A DNA stretch of 64,000 bases. It comes from Flavisolibacter nicotianae (GTDB lineage Bacteria > Bacteroidota > Bacteroidia > Chitinophagales > Chitinophagaceae). Positions 8,722-17,701 of this stretch are shown here, piece after piece; the stretch's first letter is position 1; each line of letters begins with the position of its first letter. The stretch spans positions 124,001-188,000 of the forward strand of contig NZ_RBCI01000014.1 of assembly GCF_003628535.1 (NCBI RefSeq), written 5' to 3'. The translations under genes were made by a program, and so were the position numbers. The notes under the pieces were generated by a model, which saw nothing but the letters and a program-made list of their open reading frames with translations, ran no database searches and was not told the DNA's origin.

Positions 8722-10623
8722 ATGCGCCAGGCTATTACGTTTATCTTTTGCTGTTTTATCGTGCGGTCTGTTCAGGGCCAGCAATCGACACCTTCATTCG
8801 CCACAACACCGATACCCGAAGAGTTGAAAAAAGATGCCGATGTTGTCTACCGGCTGGACGAGGGAATCCTGAACATTGCCTCCGCTTCTGAATATACCCT
8901 GAAAGTTCACCAGGTTGTAACCCTGCTCAATGCGGAGGGTGCACAGTTTCTTCATCACCGGCTGGGAACGGATAAGTTTTACAAAGTCGAAGACGTTACC
9001 ATCAACATGTACGATGCCCTGGGCTTGCTTCGGAAAACCTATGGGAAAAAAGATTTTGAAACCGAAGCGGCGTTCGACGGGTTTTCGTTGGTAACTGACG
9101 ACAAAGTGATGAAATTATACACGCCGGCACCGACCTATCCCTGTACCGTTGACGTGCAATACACCATCCACGCAACCGGCTACATAGAGTTGCCAAACTG
9201 GTTTATCAATTACCATCGCTCCTCCACGGAGCGCTTCCGTTACGAGGTCAACGTGCCATCGGCACTGGATATCCGGCACCGCACCCTGAATATGGCCATC
9301 ACGCCGCAGGTAAGCGAAACGGGCAACCAGAAACACTATATGTGGGAAACGAAGAACGTGATGGCAAAATGGCTGGAAAGCGACGGCTACGAAACGGCCC
9401 GGTACCTGCCGCAGGTAGAAGTGGCACCCAATGAATTTTCGTACGATGGCTTCAAGGGAAGCTTTCGCACCTGGCAGGACTTCGGGGCATGGACCTTTCA
9501 GTTGTACGAGGAAAAAACACCTTTCAGCGAACAGCGGCAGGCAGAGATCAAAGACCTGCTTAGCGGTGCAACCAGCCGCGATGAAAAAATCAGGATCCTT
9601 TACCGCTACCTGCAGCAAAATATGCGCTATGTCAGCATTCAGCTTGGCATTGGTGGCTTCCGGCCTTTTCCCGTGAAATTTGTGGACGAGAAAAAGTATG
9701 GCGACTGCAAGGCACTCACCAATTACATGCGTTGTCTCCTGCGTGTTGCGGGCATCAAAGCCTACCCGGCCCTGATCAATGCAGGCGCCAACAAAATCCC
9801 GGCCGACCCGCAATTTCCCAGCGATCCGTTTAACCACGTGATCCTCTGCATTCCGGGTGAGAAAGACTCTACCTGGCTGGAATGCACCAGCACCACGTCG
9901 CTGACAGGCGAACTGGGACCGTTTACCGAAAACAAAAAAGCCCTGCTGCTGACCGAGAATGGCGGCGTTCTGGTAAACACGCCAAAATCAGACTACCACG
10001 CCAACCGCCTTCTTACAAAAAACACGGTTACGCTCGACGCCGAAGGCGGAGCCGTCATCCAAAACCGGCTCGAAAGCAGCGGCGAAACGACTTCATTTTA
10101 TAAGTACATCGTGCAGCTCGACACCGACGCACAAAAAGAACAGCTGGTCAAAACGCTTCATTACAAAGAGCCCGATGAATTGGCGGTCTCTGCCCAGGGC
10201 GAAACACCGGCAGCCGCATTTGCCTTGCAGCGCTCCTATAGCAAACTGTATGATTTTAAAAGTGGCAACAAGTATTTTTTCCCGCTTTGCATTCAACCAC
10301 TGGCAATTGAAAGGCTGCTATCGGCGAAGCGGGAAACCGACTTCCTGTTTTCCTACCCGTATGAAAAAAGAGACACGACGGTTTTCCTGTTGCCGCCAGG
10401 CTTCAGTCCTGATATGCTCCCCGCCGACAAGGAGCTACAAACTTCGTACAGCCAGTATAGGCGGTCCATTCGTTTTGACAAAACAACCAACCAGGTAACG
10501 GTAGTAAGCTGGCTGTTGCTGTCGCAACATGTCGTCAAACCGCTGGAGTATGCAGGCGTTGTGCAGTTTTTTAAAACGGTCGCCACGCTGGAAGAGGAAA
10601 ACCTGGTGCTGGTAAAACAATAA
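8722..10623 (+). CDS. Secreted DUF3857/transglutaminase-like protein with intact Cys-His
   Basis: The 633-residue product is a paralogue of the preceding gene with the same order: signal peptide (residues 1-20, ending Val-Gln-Gly-Gln), a DUF3857 domain (about 45-240) and a transglutaminase-like core (about 285-390). Here the core motif is Lys-Tyr-Gly-Asp-Cys329-Lys, with His372 in Phe-Asn-His-Val and an acidic Glu387 where Asp is usual, so catalysis is plausible. It starts three bases after its neighbour, so the two are surely co-transcribed and may form a heteromer in the periplasm. Function in this family is generally unknown; cell-wall or peptide processing is only a guess. Confidence 0.85.
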   Translation: MRQAITFIFCCFIVRSVQGQQSTPSFATTPIPEELKKDADVVYRLDEGILNIASASEYTLKVHQVVTLLNAEGAQFLHHRLGTDKFYKVEDVTINMYDALGLLRKTYGKKDFETEAAFDGFSLVTDDKVMKLYTPAPTYPCTVDVQYTIHATGYIELPNWFINYHRSSTERFRYEVNVPSALDIRHRTLNMAITPQVSETGNQKHYMWETKNVMAKWLESDGYETARYLPQVEVAPNEFSYDGFKGSFRTWQDFGAWTFQLYEEKTPFSEQRQAEIKDLLSGATSRDEKIRILYRYLQQNMRYVSIQLGIGGFRPFPVKFVDEKKYGDCKALTNYMRCLLRVAGIKAYPALINAGANKIPADPQFPSDPFNHVILCIPGEKDSTWLECTSTTSLTGELGPFTENKKALLLTENGGVLVNTPKSDYHANRLLTKNTVTLDAEGGAVIQNRLESSGETTSFYKYIVQLDTDAQKEQLVKTLHYKEPDELAVSAQGETPAAAFALQRSYSKLYDFKSGNKYFFPLCIQPLAIERLLSAKRETDFLFSYPYEKRDTTVFLLPPGFSPDMLPADKELQTSYSQYRRSIRFDKTTNQVTVVSWLLLSQHVVKPLEYAGVVQFFKTVATLEEENLVLVKQ

Positions 10624-10630
10624 AGCAAGG

Positions 10631-10661
10631 TTTGACAATATCTCTGCAGCCCCTATCTTTA
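10631..10661 (+). promoter_or_regulatory. Candidate promoter for the gene at 10685
   Basis: TTTG at 10631-10634 is separated by 19 bases from TATCTTTA at 10654-10661. This is seven of eight matches to TAnnTTTG with typical Bacteroidota spacing. The predicted start of transcription falls about 15 bases before the ATG at 10685. It lies just after the stop codon of the transglutaminase-like operon, which suggests separate expression of the small downstream genes. Confidence 0.55.
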
Positions 10662-10684
10662 CGCCCAATCCAAATCCTAACGCT

Positions 10685-11170
10685 ATGATTAGCCTAAAAA
10701 AGATCTTCCGGCCGACTCCACACCTTCTCACTGTGTCGAAAACGGAAAAGGAGTTGCTGGAGTATTTTCTTTGTTCGCGAAGCGAATACGACAACTGGCT
10801 TCTCCTGCATCCCCAACCCAAGATCCGGTTCAAGTTTTATTTCCCGACGGCCATTGATTTTTATTTCGACGGCGCAAAATTGTTCACCGCCTATTTTAAG
10901 AAAGGAGCAGCAGACGAGCCCGTGCTTTCGGAACTGAAGATGAGCAAGGCCAATTACTCCTCCATCCGGTCCTCGAATTGGAAACCGTTCGAAGAGGTCA
11001 TGATAAAGTTTTTAAACTACCTGGAAGAAACCAACCGGGTTGTTGTGGTGCAAAACACCAAACCGCTGCACGATTACCTGGCGATTTGCAAGGAAACCGC
11101 CGCCGGTAACAAAGCTGGCAAGGTGGACGAGCCCCTGCCTTTTTGGGGACGTTCGCAAAGCATGGTGTAA
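10685..11170 (+). CDS. Hypothetical protein, 161 residues
   Basis: This is a soluble protein of 161 residues with no signal peptide or membrane helix and no family I recognise. It is rich in aromatic and basic residues in the first two thirds (an alternating Phe/Tyr-rich beta pattern near residues 55-75). A Lys/Glu-rich helical stretch near 100-115 and a Trp-Gly-Arg C-terminus follow. Codon use resembles the flanking genes and a promoter-like element lies just upstream, so I consider it a real gene. A small gene follows 29 bases downstream on the same strand. Confidence 0.65.
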   Translation: MISLKKIFRPTPHLLTVSKTEKELLEYFLCSRSEYDNWLLLHPQPKIRFKFYFPTAIDFYFDGAKLFTAYFKKGAADEPVLSELKMSKANYSSIRSSNWKPFEEVMIKFLNYLEETNRVVVVQNTKPLHDYLAICKETAAGNKAGKVDEPLPFWGRSQSMV

Positions 11171-11199
11171 ATTTTGCATCTTTATCAAACCATTGATCC

Positions 11200-11433
11200 A
11201 TGATTGCCATGCAAAATTGTTCGCTTCATTTCCAGACCGTTTCGGACCTCTGCTCTTTCATCAAGGCCATCCACCTGCGCAATTTTCTTCTGCTGGGTAA
11301 AAAGTCGATCCTCATTGCGTCCTATACCGACGCCTCTCTCCAGTTGGCCATACAAAGCTATAAGGCAACCCGCGTCGATTCGACGGAGCTTTTCCAGGTC
11401 GCTGCCTGTTATTTTGGTGAGGCTGTTTGCTGA
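11200..11433 (+). CDS. Small hypothetical protein, 77 residues
   Basis: This short frame begins with ATG at 11200 (a second ATG at 11209 is equally possible). It encodes a protein with a plausible alternating strand-helix pattern: a Cys-Ser-Leu-His-Phe strand, an amphipathic helix, a Lys-Ser-Ile-Leu-Ile-Ala-Ser-Tyr strand and a helix ending Lys-Ala-Thr-Arg-Val. That resembles small ferredoxin-like-fold proteins of Bacteroidota, but I cannot name a family. It lies 29 bases after the gene at 10685 and converges on the rhamnose mutarotase gene. Confidence 0.45.
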   Translation: MIAMQNCSLHFQTVSDLCSFIKAIHLRNFLLLGKKSILIASYTDASLQLAIQSYKATRVDSTELFQVAACYFGEAVC

Positions 11434-11508
11434 CCCTGCCAATTGGCGGCTGCCTGCATACTTCCGGCACCCTACGATCTGCAAGATTGCCATCGCTGCT
11501 GGCGCCGT

Positions 11509-11850
11509 TTAGTTTTCACCAAGGCTGAATATCCTGTCCATTAACCGCCATTTTTCACCAGGGGCGGCACCGGGCAAAGCCAGCTGGTAGTGCCACATGC
11601 GCTCTTCCCATTCCTGAACCCTGGCATTTCCGCTGTCTGCCTCCTGCTTTTTTTCGAAAGAAAAACTTTCATCCACTTCCATGATCATAAACAGGCGGTT
11701 GCCCGTACGGTAAATCTCCATTTCCCGGATGCCGGCCGAGCGGATGGATTGGAGAATTTCCGGCCACACGTTTTGATGATAGGCCTCGTATTCGGCAATC
11801 AATTGCGGATCGTCTTTCAGATCAAGTGCAAGGCAATAACGTCTGTTCAT
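11509..11850 (-). CDS. L-rhamnose mutarotase family protein (DUF718)
   Basis: The 113-residue product matches the RhaM/YiiL dimeric alpha/beta-barrel family that interconverts alpha and beta anomers of L-rhamnose or L-fucose. Seen are the N-terminal Arg-Tyr-Cys-Leu-Ala-Leu-Asp-Leu-Lys-Asp-Asp, the Tyr-His-x3-Trp-Pro-Glu-Ile motif carrying the proposed active-site His, the Met-Glu-Ile-Tyr-Arg strand and the Asn-Arg-Leu-Phe-Met-Ile-Met-Glu strand. It is the last gene after a secreted nucleoside hydrolase (gap 7 bases) and an alpha-L-rhamnosidase, which supports L-rhamnose as its sugar. An L-fucose preference cannot be excluded from sequence. Confidence 0.88.
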   Translation of the reverse strand: MNRRYCLALDLKDDPQLIAEYEAYHQNVWPEILQSIRSAGIREMEIYRTGNRLFMIMEVDESFSFEKKQEADSGNARVQEWEERMWHYQLALPGAAPGEKWRLMDRIFSLGEN

Positions 11851-11857
11851 CGTGAAG

Positions 11858-12892
11858 TCAAAATTTTTTGATTGTGTTTGGCGCTTCGTTTTTACTGCCG
11901 GCCGGCTGGTGCATCATCATGCGGTTGATTTGGTCCTGCATCACATCAGGAGAAAGTTTTTCCACGATGTAAGCATGGCTACCGGCACCGTCTTGCCAGG
12001 CGTTGCGGCCATCCGGCGAAACCGTCATCGTTCCCCGGTGCAGCGTGTAAGAAGGCGCATACCCATTTACGGCAACCAGTACCGCCGTTTCGTCCCAACT
12101 CATCCTGCCGGCACTGTCCTCTTTCGCCAGGGGCAGGGAAATGCGAAAAACATCTTTTACAGGACTCTTGCTGATGGCCTTGTTCTGTACCAGCGGAAGG
12201 CCGGTCTTGATTTTCCGGCCAATCTCAAAACCGCTGAACAGGATGGGTGAAGGCCAGCGTTCAAAAACCCATTGTGAGGCGGCTGCGTCTTTCTCCACAT
12301 TGAATTCTTTCCCGGACGGAAAGCTGCCGGCCATGCTCACCAGTTGTTTTACTTTTTTCCGCACCAGCTCCTCTCCCGTCAATGCAGAATACCGGTCGGC
12401 GCCGGAATGCAAAAGATTGGCCAGGTTGGTGAAAAAGCCCACCGTAATGATCGTGACCGACGTGTCGGGCTGTGTTGCAAGGAGTTGACGGTAAAGTGCA
12501 ACGGCGTCGGCTACCTCGTCGTTGTGCCTGATGTGGTGCGGATAGTTGGCAATGACTGTATCGCTCCAGTGTTGCCAGTCCCGCAATGTAAGGGCTTCCC
12601 CTTTTGGAACACCGATCGGAAGGGTTGGCCGGTTGAAATAGGTGTTGAAAACATTGAAGACGGCGGCAACCCCGTCATATTTGGTTGACGCCATCGTGGC
12701 GAGGATCTTCACCTTTCCGCTGTCGGCAAACGCATGCAGGATGGCGATGGCGCCGACATCATCATAATCCGGTCCCATATCGCTGTCGAAGATGACCGGA
12801 ACCGGCCTTGCGGACTGCCCTATTGCTGCGTGACAAAACGCGAATAAACCCAGGCAGCAAAGCAGGCCGCTAGCAAAGACAGATTTCATCAT
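11858..12892 (-). CDS. Secreted nucleoside hydrolase family protein (IUNH-like)
   Basis: The 344-residue protein begins with a signal peptide (hydrophobic residues about 5-22). It has the calcium-binding N-terminal motif of inosine-uridine nucleoside hydrolases as Asp-Ser-Asp-Met-Gly-Pro-Asp-Tyr-Asp-Asp near residues 36-45, then the alpha/beta fold with Thr-Ile-Ile-Thr-Val-Gly and Trp-Asp-Glu-Thr-Ala. It would act in the periplasm or be exported. It lies between a GH78 alpha-rhamnosidase and a rhamnose mutarotase, so its substrate may be a C- or N-glycoside-like compound rather than a normal nucleoside. The family call is firm; the substrate is unknown. Either of the two N-terminal Met codons could start it. 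Confidence 0.88.
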   Translation of the reverse strand: MMKSVFASGLLCCLGLFAFCHAAIGQSARPVPVIFDSDMGPDYDDVGAIAILHAFADSGKVKILATMASTKYDGVAAVFNVFNTYFNRPTLPIGVPKGEALTLRDWQHWSDTVIANYPHHIRHNDEVADAVALYRQLLATQPDTSVTIITVGFFTNLANLLHSGADRYSALTGEELVRKKVKQLVSMAGSFPSGKEFNVEKDAAASQWVFERWPSPILFSGFEIGRKIKTGLPLVQNKAISKSPVKDVFRISLPLAKEDSAGRMSWDETAVLVAVNGYAPSYTLHRGTMTVSPDGRNAWQDGAGSHAYIVEKLSPDVMQDQINRMMMHQPAGSKNEAPNTIKKF

Positions 12893-12989
12893 GCTATCCC
12901 TGTTTTCATTGAAGTGATTCAGCTAAAAATTCTGTGCGCTGCAACTACCTAAGAAGGCTGGTGCAGTGCCGTTCGGTCCCGGCCATTTT

Positions 12990-15716
12990 TTATTCGGCAG
13001 ATGCAAAGGAATACCGTCCCGAGCCGAGTTCCACCACGGCATATTTCCCCTCTATGCCTTTCAGCTTTGCCTCTTTCAAAGCAGACAGTGGCTGCCCGCC
13101 TTCCGTGATTCCTTCCGGCGATTTTGCCGGGATGTAGACCGTGGCCGAGGTATTGGCCGGGATTTCCACATCGAAGTGCAAGGTTCCGCCATCCTGTTTC
13201 CAGTGCGAGCTGACAACGCCGTAATAGGTTTGCAAGTCTGCCGACGCCGACGTGATCTTGTCGGTTGGATGCGGCTGGATAACAATCTTTTTGTATCCCG
13301 GAGCCGAAGGATCCGTGTCGATGCCAGCCATGACACGGTACATCCAGTCGCCGATAGCGCCATACGCATAATGATTGAATGAATTCATGCCCGGCGTCTG
13401 GAACGTCGAATCCGGCTTCTGCCCGTCCCACCGCTCCCAGATGGTTGTTGCTCCCATCTTCACCGGGTAGAGCCACGACGGATAGGTTTCCTGCAGCAGC
13501 AACTGGTAAGCTACGTCGGTGTAACCAAAACGGGAAAGCACATGGCACAAATAGGGTGTTCCCAGAAAGCCTGTTGTCAGGTGGTTGTTGTAGCTCCGGA
13601 TGTTTTGCACCAGCCGCTCTGCGGCCTGGGCACGGAGGGCTTCGGGCAGCAAATCGAATTGCAGTGCCAGCACATAAGCCGTTTGCGAACTGGATACGAG
13701 GCGCCCGGAAGGAGTGACATATTCTTTCAGAAAAGCGTCTTTTATCCGCTGCAACAGGGCAGAGTAGGTTGCCACGTCTTCCTGCTTGCCGAGCACCGTA
13801 GCGGCATTGATCAGCAACTGGGTCGAATAGGCATAAAAGGCCTGTGCGATCAGGTATTTGTCGGTAATGGCCGATCGGCCGTCGTTGTCGTCTTCGGGCC
13901 TGTAGAAAAGCCAGTCGCCGAAATGAAAGCCCTTGTTCCAGAGATCATTGGTGCTGTTGTTCTGCATAAAGCCAACCCAGGCCTTCATGCTGGAATACTG
14001 GTTTCCCAAAACCTTGCGGTCGCCGTAGGCCAGGTAAACCGTCCACGGAACAACCGTTGCCACATCGGCCCAACCAGCTGATCCACCGGAACCGGGGCCA
14101 AGCACATTGGGTATTACGAAAGGCACCGAACCGCTGGGAGACTGGTCGGCGGCCACATCCCGAAGCCATTTTGCAAAAAAGCTGTGGACGTTCCGGTTAT
14201 ACGAGGCCGTACGGGCAAACACCTGCGCATCGCCGGTCCAGCCCAGGCGTTCGTCCCGCTGCGGGCAATCGGTTGGCACATCAAGGAAATTGCCCCGCTG
14301 CCCCCACTGGATGTTGTGTTGAAGTTGATTCAGCAAGGGGTTGGACGTCGTGAATGTACCGGTTGCAGGCATATCGGAATACAGCGCTGTTGCCGTCAGG
14401 TTTTCGGGACGCAGTTCGCCGGGAAAGCCGTCCACCTTCACATAGCGAAAGCCCTGGAACGTAAAATGGGGTTCGTAGACTTCTTCTCCCCCACCGTTGA
14501 GGATATACGTATTTTGTTGCCTGGCCGCCCGCAGGTTGGCCGTGTAGAAATTGCCCGCCTTGTCCAGCACTTCGGCATGCGAGATGGAAACCTGGTCGCC
14601 GCGTTTGCCCCGCACTTTCAGTTGCACAAGCCCCACCAGGTTCTGCCCGAAGTCGGCAACCAGTTCGCCTTTCGGCGTGCGGAAAATCCGCTGCGGCGTG
14701 AAAATTTCGTGTTTGATGACGGGTTCATTGTAGGTGGCAACCAGCGTGGTCTTCGGGGCTTCCATTGTGCGTACGGCAGACCAGGACTGATCGTTGTAAG
14801 ATGCCGTGTTCCAGCCGGTTTTTTCTTCCCGTGCATCGTAGCGTTCACCGTGGTAAATTTCGGCACTCCGGATGGCGCCTGTCGAAGACTTCCAGCTTCC
14901 GTCTGAAACCACGGTCTCCTTCGTTCCATCAGTATAGGTGATATCGAGCTGAAACAGCAGTGCCAGGTTTTTCCCATACGCATCCCTGTTGGCTTCCCAC
15001 CCGATTGCGCCGCGGTACCAACCGTTGGCCAGCATCATTCCAACCGCATTGTTGCCGGTTTGCATCAACGACGTCACGTCGTACACCTGGTACTGCAATC
15101 GCTTGTTGTAACTTGTCCAACCGGGAGTCAGGAAAGCGTTGCCGATGCGATGGCCATTGAGGGACGCTTCGTACAACCCCAGCGAGGTTATGGAGGCCGT
15201 TGCCGACAACACCTTTTTTGCAGCGGTGAAAGACTTGCGGAAGTAGGGACTTGGCCGCTGTATGCTGTCTTCCGTGTAACCGATGGTGATCCATTTGGCC
15301 TTCCAGTCGTCGGGCTTTAGCATGCCCATTTGCCAGGACGACGGACTGCTCCAGTCAGAGGCTTTCCCGCTGTTGTCCCAGACTCTTACCTGCCAGAAAT
15401 ATTTTTTCCCCGCCTCCAGCGGCGCACCGCCGTAAGGCACCAGCACCGATTGATCCGACGCCACCTTGCCGCTGTTCCACCGGAGGTTCTTTCCATTCTT
15501 CATCGACGATACATTGTCGGCCACCCTGATCTCGTAAGCGGTTTGCAATACGTTTCGTTTGTTGGTTTCGAGTTGCCAGGTCAGGCGGGGTTGCGACTGA
15601 TCGACACCCACCGGGTCCGCCTTGTTTTCGCAGAGCAGGTGAACGAGTTTTGTCTGGGCGAAGAGAGAAAGGTTTGCAAGGGTCAATAAAAGCAAAACAA
15701 AAAAGCTTCTTTTCAT
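12990..15716 (-). CDS. Alpha-L-rhamnosidase, GH78
   Basis: The protein has 908 residues from the ATG at 15716, chosen because a signal peptide (Lys-Arg-Ser-Phe-Phe then a Leu-rich core, ending Phe-Ala-Gln) begins there. It carries an N-terminal fibronectin-like domain, a beta-sandwich with carbohydrate-binding character (about 130-330) and the (alpha/alpha)6 catalytic domain. The family's acidic cluster is present as Thr-Asp-Cys-Pro-Gln-Arg-Asp-Glu-Arg-Leu-Gly-Trp-Thr-Gly-Asp at about 482-496. It should release L-rhamnose from plant glycosides or rhamnogalacturonan side chains in the periplasm. It heads a presumed operon with the nucleoside hydrolase and mutarotase downstream. Confidence 0.95.
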   Translation of the reverse strand: MKRSFFVLLLLTLANLSLFAQTKLVHLLCENKADPVGVDQSQPRLTWQLETNKRNVLQTAYEIRVADNVSSMKNGKNLRWNSGKVASDQSVLVPYGGAPLEAGKKYFWQVRVWDNSGKASDWSSPSSWQMGMLKPDDWKAKWITIGYTEDSIQRPSPYFRKSFTAAKKVLSATASITSLGLYEASLNGHRIGNAFLTPGWTSYNKRLQYQVYDVTSLMQTGNNAVGMMLANGWYRGAIGWEANRDAYGKNLALLFQLDITYTDGTKETVVSDGSWKSSTGAIRSAEIYHGERYDAREEKTGWNTASYNDQSWSAVRTMEAPKTTLVATYNEPVIKHEIFTPQRIFRTPKGELVADFGQNLVGLVQLKVRGKRGDQVSISHAEVLDKAGNFYTANLRAARQQNTYILNGGGEEVYEPHFTFQGFRYVKVDGFPGELRPENLTATALYSDMPATGTFTTSNPLLNQLQHNIQWGQRGNFLDVPTDCPQRDERLGWTGDAQVFARTASYNRNVHSFFAKWLRDVAADQSPSGSVPFVIPNVLGPGSGGSAGWADVATVVPWTVYLAYGDRKVLGNQYSSMKAWVGFMQNNSTNDLWNKGFHFGDWLFYRPEDDNDGRSAITDKYLIAQAFYAYSTQLLINAATVLGKQEDVATYSALLQRIKDAFLKEYVTPSGRLVSSSQTAYVLALQFDLLPEALRAQAAERLVQNIRSYNNHLTTGFLGTPYLCHVLSRFGYTDVAYQLLLQETYPSWLYPVKMGATTIWERWDGQKPDSTFQTPGMNSFNHYAYGAIGDWMYRVMAGIDTDPSAPGYKKIVIQPHPTDKITSASADLQTYYGVVSSHWKQDGGTLHFDVEIPANTSATVYIPAKSPEGITEGGQPLSALKEAKLKGIEGKYAVVELGSGRYSFASAE

Positions 15717-15842
15717 TGTCGCAAGTTTTAGTAATGGCAACGGTGCCTATGCATTGATTTTGGAAGATAAGACATCAATGCATGGGAAACGAAGACCTGT
15801 CCAAAAAGGATGATTTGCGCGAAGGAAATCGCCGGCTTCTTT

Positions 15843-17648
15843 TTAGCGGTAACCCTTCGCCTGTAAGTGGAAAAGCTCGGCATAGCGGCCGTTGAGCGCC
15901 AGCAGTTCTTCGTGACTTCCCACCTCCAGCAATTCGCCTTTATCCAGTACGAGGATGCGGTCGGCCATGCGAACAGTGGAGAACCGGTGTGAAATCAATA
16001 CGGCCGTTTTCCCGCGGGTCAATTCGGCAAACCTCTGAAAAACCTCGTATTCGGCCCGGGCATCCAGCGCCGATGTCGGCTCATCCAAAATCAACAACTG
16101 GGCTTCTTTCATGTAGGCCCTGGCCAAGGCAATTTTTTGCCACTCGCCACCCGACAACTCTACACCCTGTCCGAAGCGGCGGCCCAGTTGCTGGTCGTAG
16201 CGGCCGGGCAGGCGTTGCACCAGCAAATCGGCGAGGCTTTTACGGGATGCCTCCTCGATGCGTTCCCTGTTTTCTTTTTCGGTGATGTTGCCCACCGCCA
16301 CGTTTTGCGCCACTGTCATCTGGTAGCGGATGTAGTCCTGGAAAATGACACCCACGTTCCGGCGCAGTTCAAAAAGATCATATTCCCGCAGGTCATAGCC
16401 GTCAAGCAGGATGCGTCCCTCCGAGGGATCGTACAGCCTTGCCAGCAGCTTCACCAGCGTGGTCTTGCCGGCACCGTTTTCTCCTACCAGGGCCAGCTTT
16501 TCCCCGGCGCGAAGCGTAAAATTCAAATGACGGTTGGCCCATCGTTCCGAATTGGCGTATGTAAAACCAACGTTCTCGAACGTAAAGCCGGTTTGAATCG
16601 GCTGAGGAAACGGCCGGGCCGACGGCTGCGGTGTAATACGTGGGCTGATCTCAAAAAAGTCAAAAAAATCCTGCAGGTAAATGGCGCCTTGCGAAACGGT
16701 GGTAAAGCGGGAAAGAATGTTTTCCAGCCCGCTCCGCAACTGCCGGAAAGAACCCGCCAGGAAGGTCAGGCTCCCAATGGATATTTTACCGCTGATGGTC
16801 GCCGCAATGATGTAGGCATAGGCGCCGTAATAACCGGCAGTGCCCAGCAGGGAAAAAGCCGTGCCCCACAGGGAACGTTTCACTGCAAGCGCTTTGTTGT
16901 CCGCATAAAACTTTTGCGACAACTGACGAAAACGATCTGCCAGGAAGCCGGAGAGATTAAACAGCTTGACTTCTTTTGCGGTTTCGTCGCTGGCGCCGAT
17001 GTAGCGGATATAATCCAGTTCCCGTCGCTCCGGAGTATGGCGGCGATTGAGCGAATAGCTTTTGTCATTAAAATATGATTCGCCGAGGAAGGCCGGCAAC
17101 ACCGCTACCGATAACAACAGGAGAAGCCAAGGGTTGAAGACGACCAACCCGGAAGCAAGAAAACCCATGGTAATAAAATCCTGCACCTGCCCCAGCACCT
17201 GCGACAGGAGCACGGTGCGTCCGACGGTTTGCTGGCGGGCACGCTCCAGTTTGTCGTAAAAGGTTGGATCTTCAAACTGTTCCAGGTCCAGTGTCGCCGC
17301 ATGGTTCATGATCTCGATGGACGTGTAATTCGCAAACAGGTCACCCAGCATGCTGTCAACAAGTGTGGTGGCCCGGCTCAGGGCATCGGACAGCACAGCC
17401 AGGCCAAATTCGATTGCCACCAGTTCCCAAAGCATCGTATGTGAAACCTGCTCGTGCTGGGTGAGAAACACCACCTGGTCGACAATCAGTTTTCCAACAT
17501 ACAAGACAGCGACCGGGATTGCCGAGCGCAGAAGCCGGAGCGTGGCATTCAGCAAGGTGTAGGACGGGCTGGTTTGCCACACCAATTTGAAAAATCGGGG
17601 CAGGTTGCCCAATGCAGAAAACCGGTCTTTTAGCGTGATATCGCTCAT
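15843..17648 (-). CDS. ABC transporter, fused permease/ATPase exporter
   Basis: The 601-residue half-transporter has six predicted membrane helices in residues about 20-320 and a nucleotide-binding domain from about 350. Visible motifs are Walker A Gly-Glu-Asn-Gly-Ala-Gly-Lys-Thr-Thr, Q-loop Ile-Phe-Gln-Asp-Tyr, signature Leu-Ser-Gly-Gly-Glu-Trp-Gln, Walker B Leu-Leu-Ile-Leu-Asp-Glu-Pro-Thr and the H-loop His in Leu-Ile-Ser-His-Arg. All are intact, so an active homodimeric exporter is likely. The substrate is not identifiable. The gene sits between the rhamnosidase and an amidase on the same strand, but nothing ties it to sugar use. Confidence 0.93.
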   Translation of the reverse strand: MSDITLKDRFSALGNLPRFFKLVWQTSPSYTLLNATLRLLRSAIPVAVLYVGKLIVDQVVFLTQHEQVSHTMLWELVAIEFGLAVLSDALSRATTLVDSMLGDLFANYTSIEIMNHAATLDLEQFEDPTFYDKLERARQQTVGRTVLLSQVLGQVQDFITMGFLASGLVVFNPWLLLLLSVAVLPAFLGESYFNDKSYSLNRRHTPERRELDYIRYIGASDETAKEVKLFNLSGFLADRFRQLSQKFYADNKALAVKRSLWGTAFSLLGTAGYYGAYAYIIAATISGKISIGSLTFLAGSFRQLRSGLENILSRFTTVSQGAIYLQDFFDFFEISPRITPQPSARPFPQPIQTGFTFENVGFTYANSERWANRHLNFTLRAGEKLALVGENGAGKTTLVKLLARLYDPSEGRILLDGYDLREYDLFELRRNVGVIFQDYIRYQMTVAQNVAVGNITEKENRERIEEASRKSLADLLVQRLPGRYDQQLGRRFGQGVELSGGEWQKIALARAYMKEAQLLILDEPTSALDARAEYEVFQRFAELTRGKTAVLISHRFSTVRMADRILVLDKGELLEVGSHEELLALNGRYAELFHLQAKGYR

Positions 17649-17701
17649 GCGTTAACCCTTACCGTTATACACGTAAAAAAAATAGAGGCACCCATTCATT
17701 T

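Noticed and set aside
13542-14906. Long plus-strand frames opposite the GH78 gene
   Set aside because: Antisense to a gene with a conserved catalytic motif; sequences are low-quality and lack domains.
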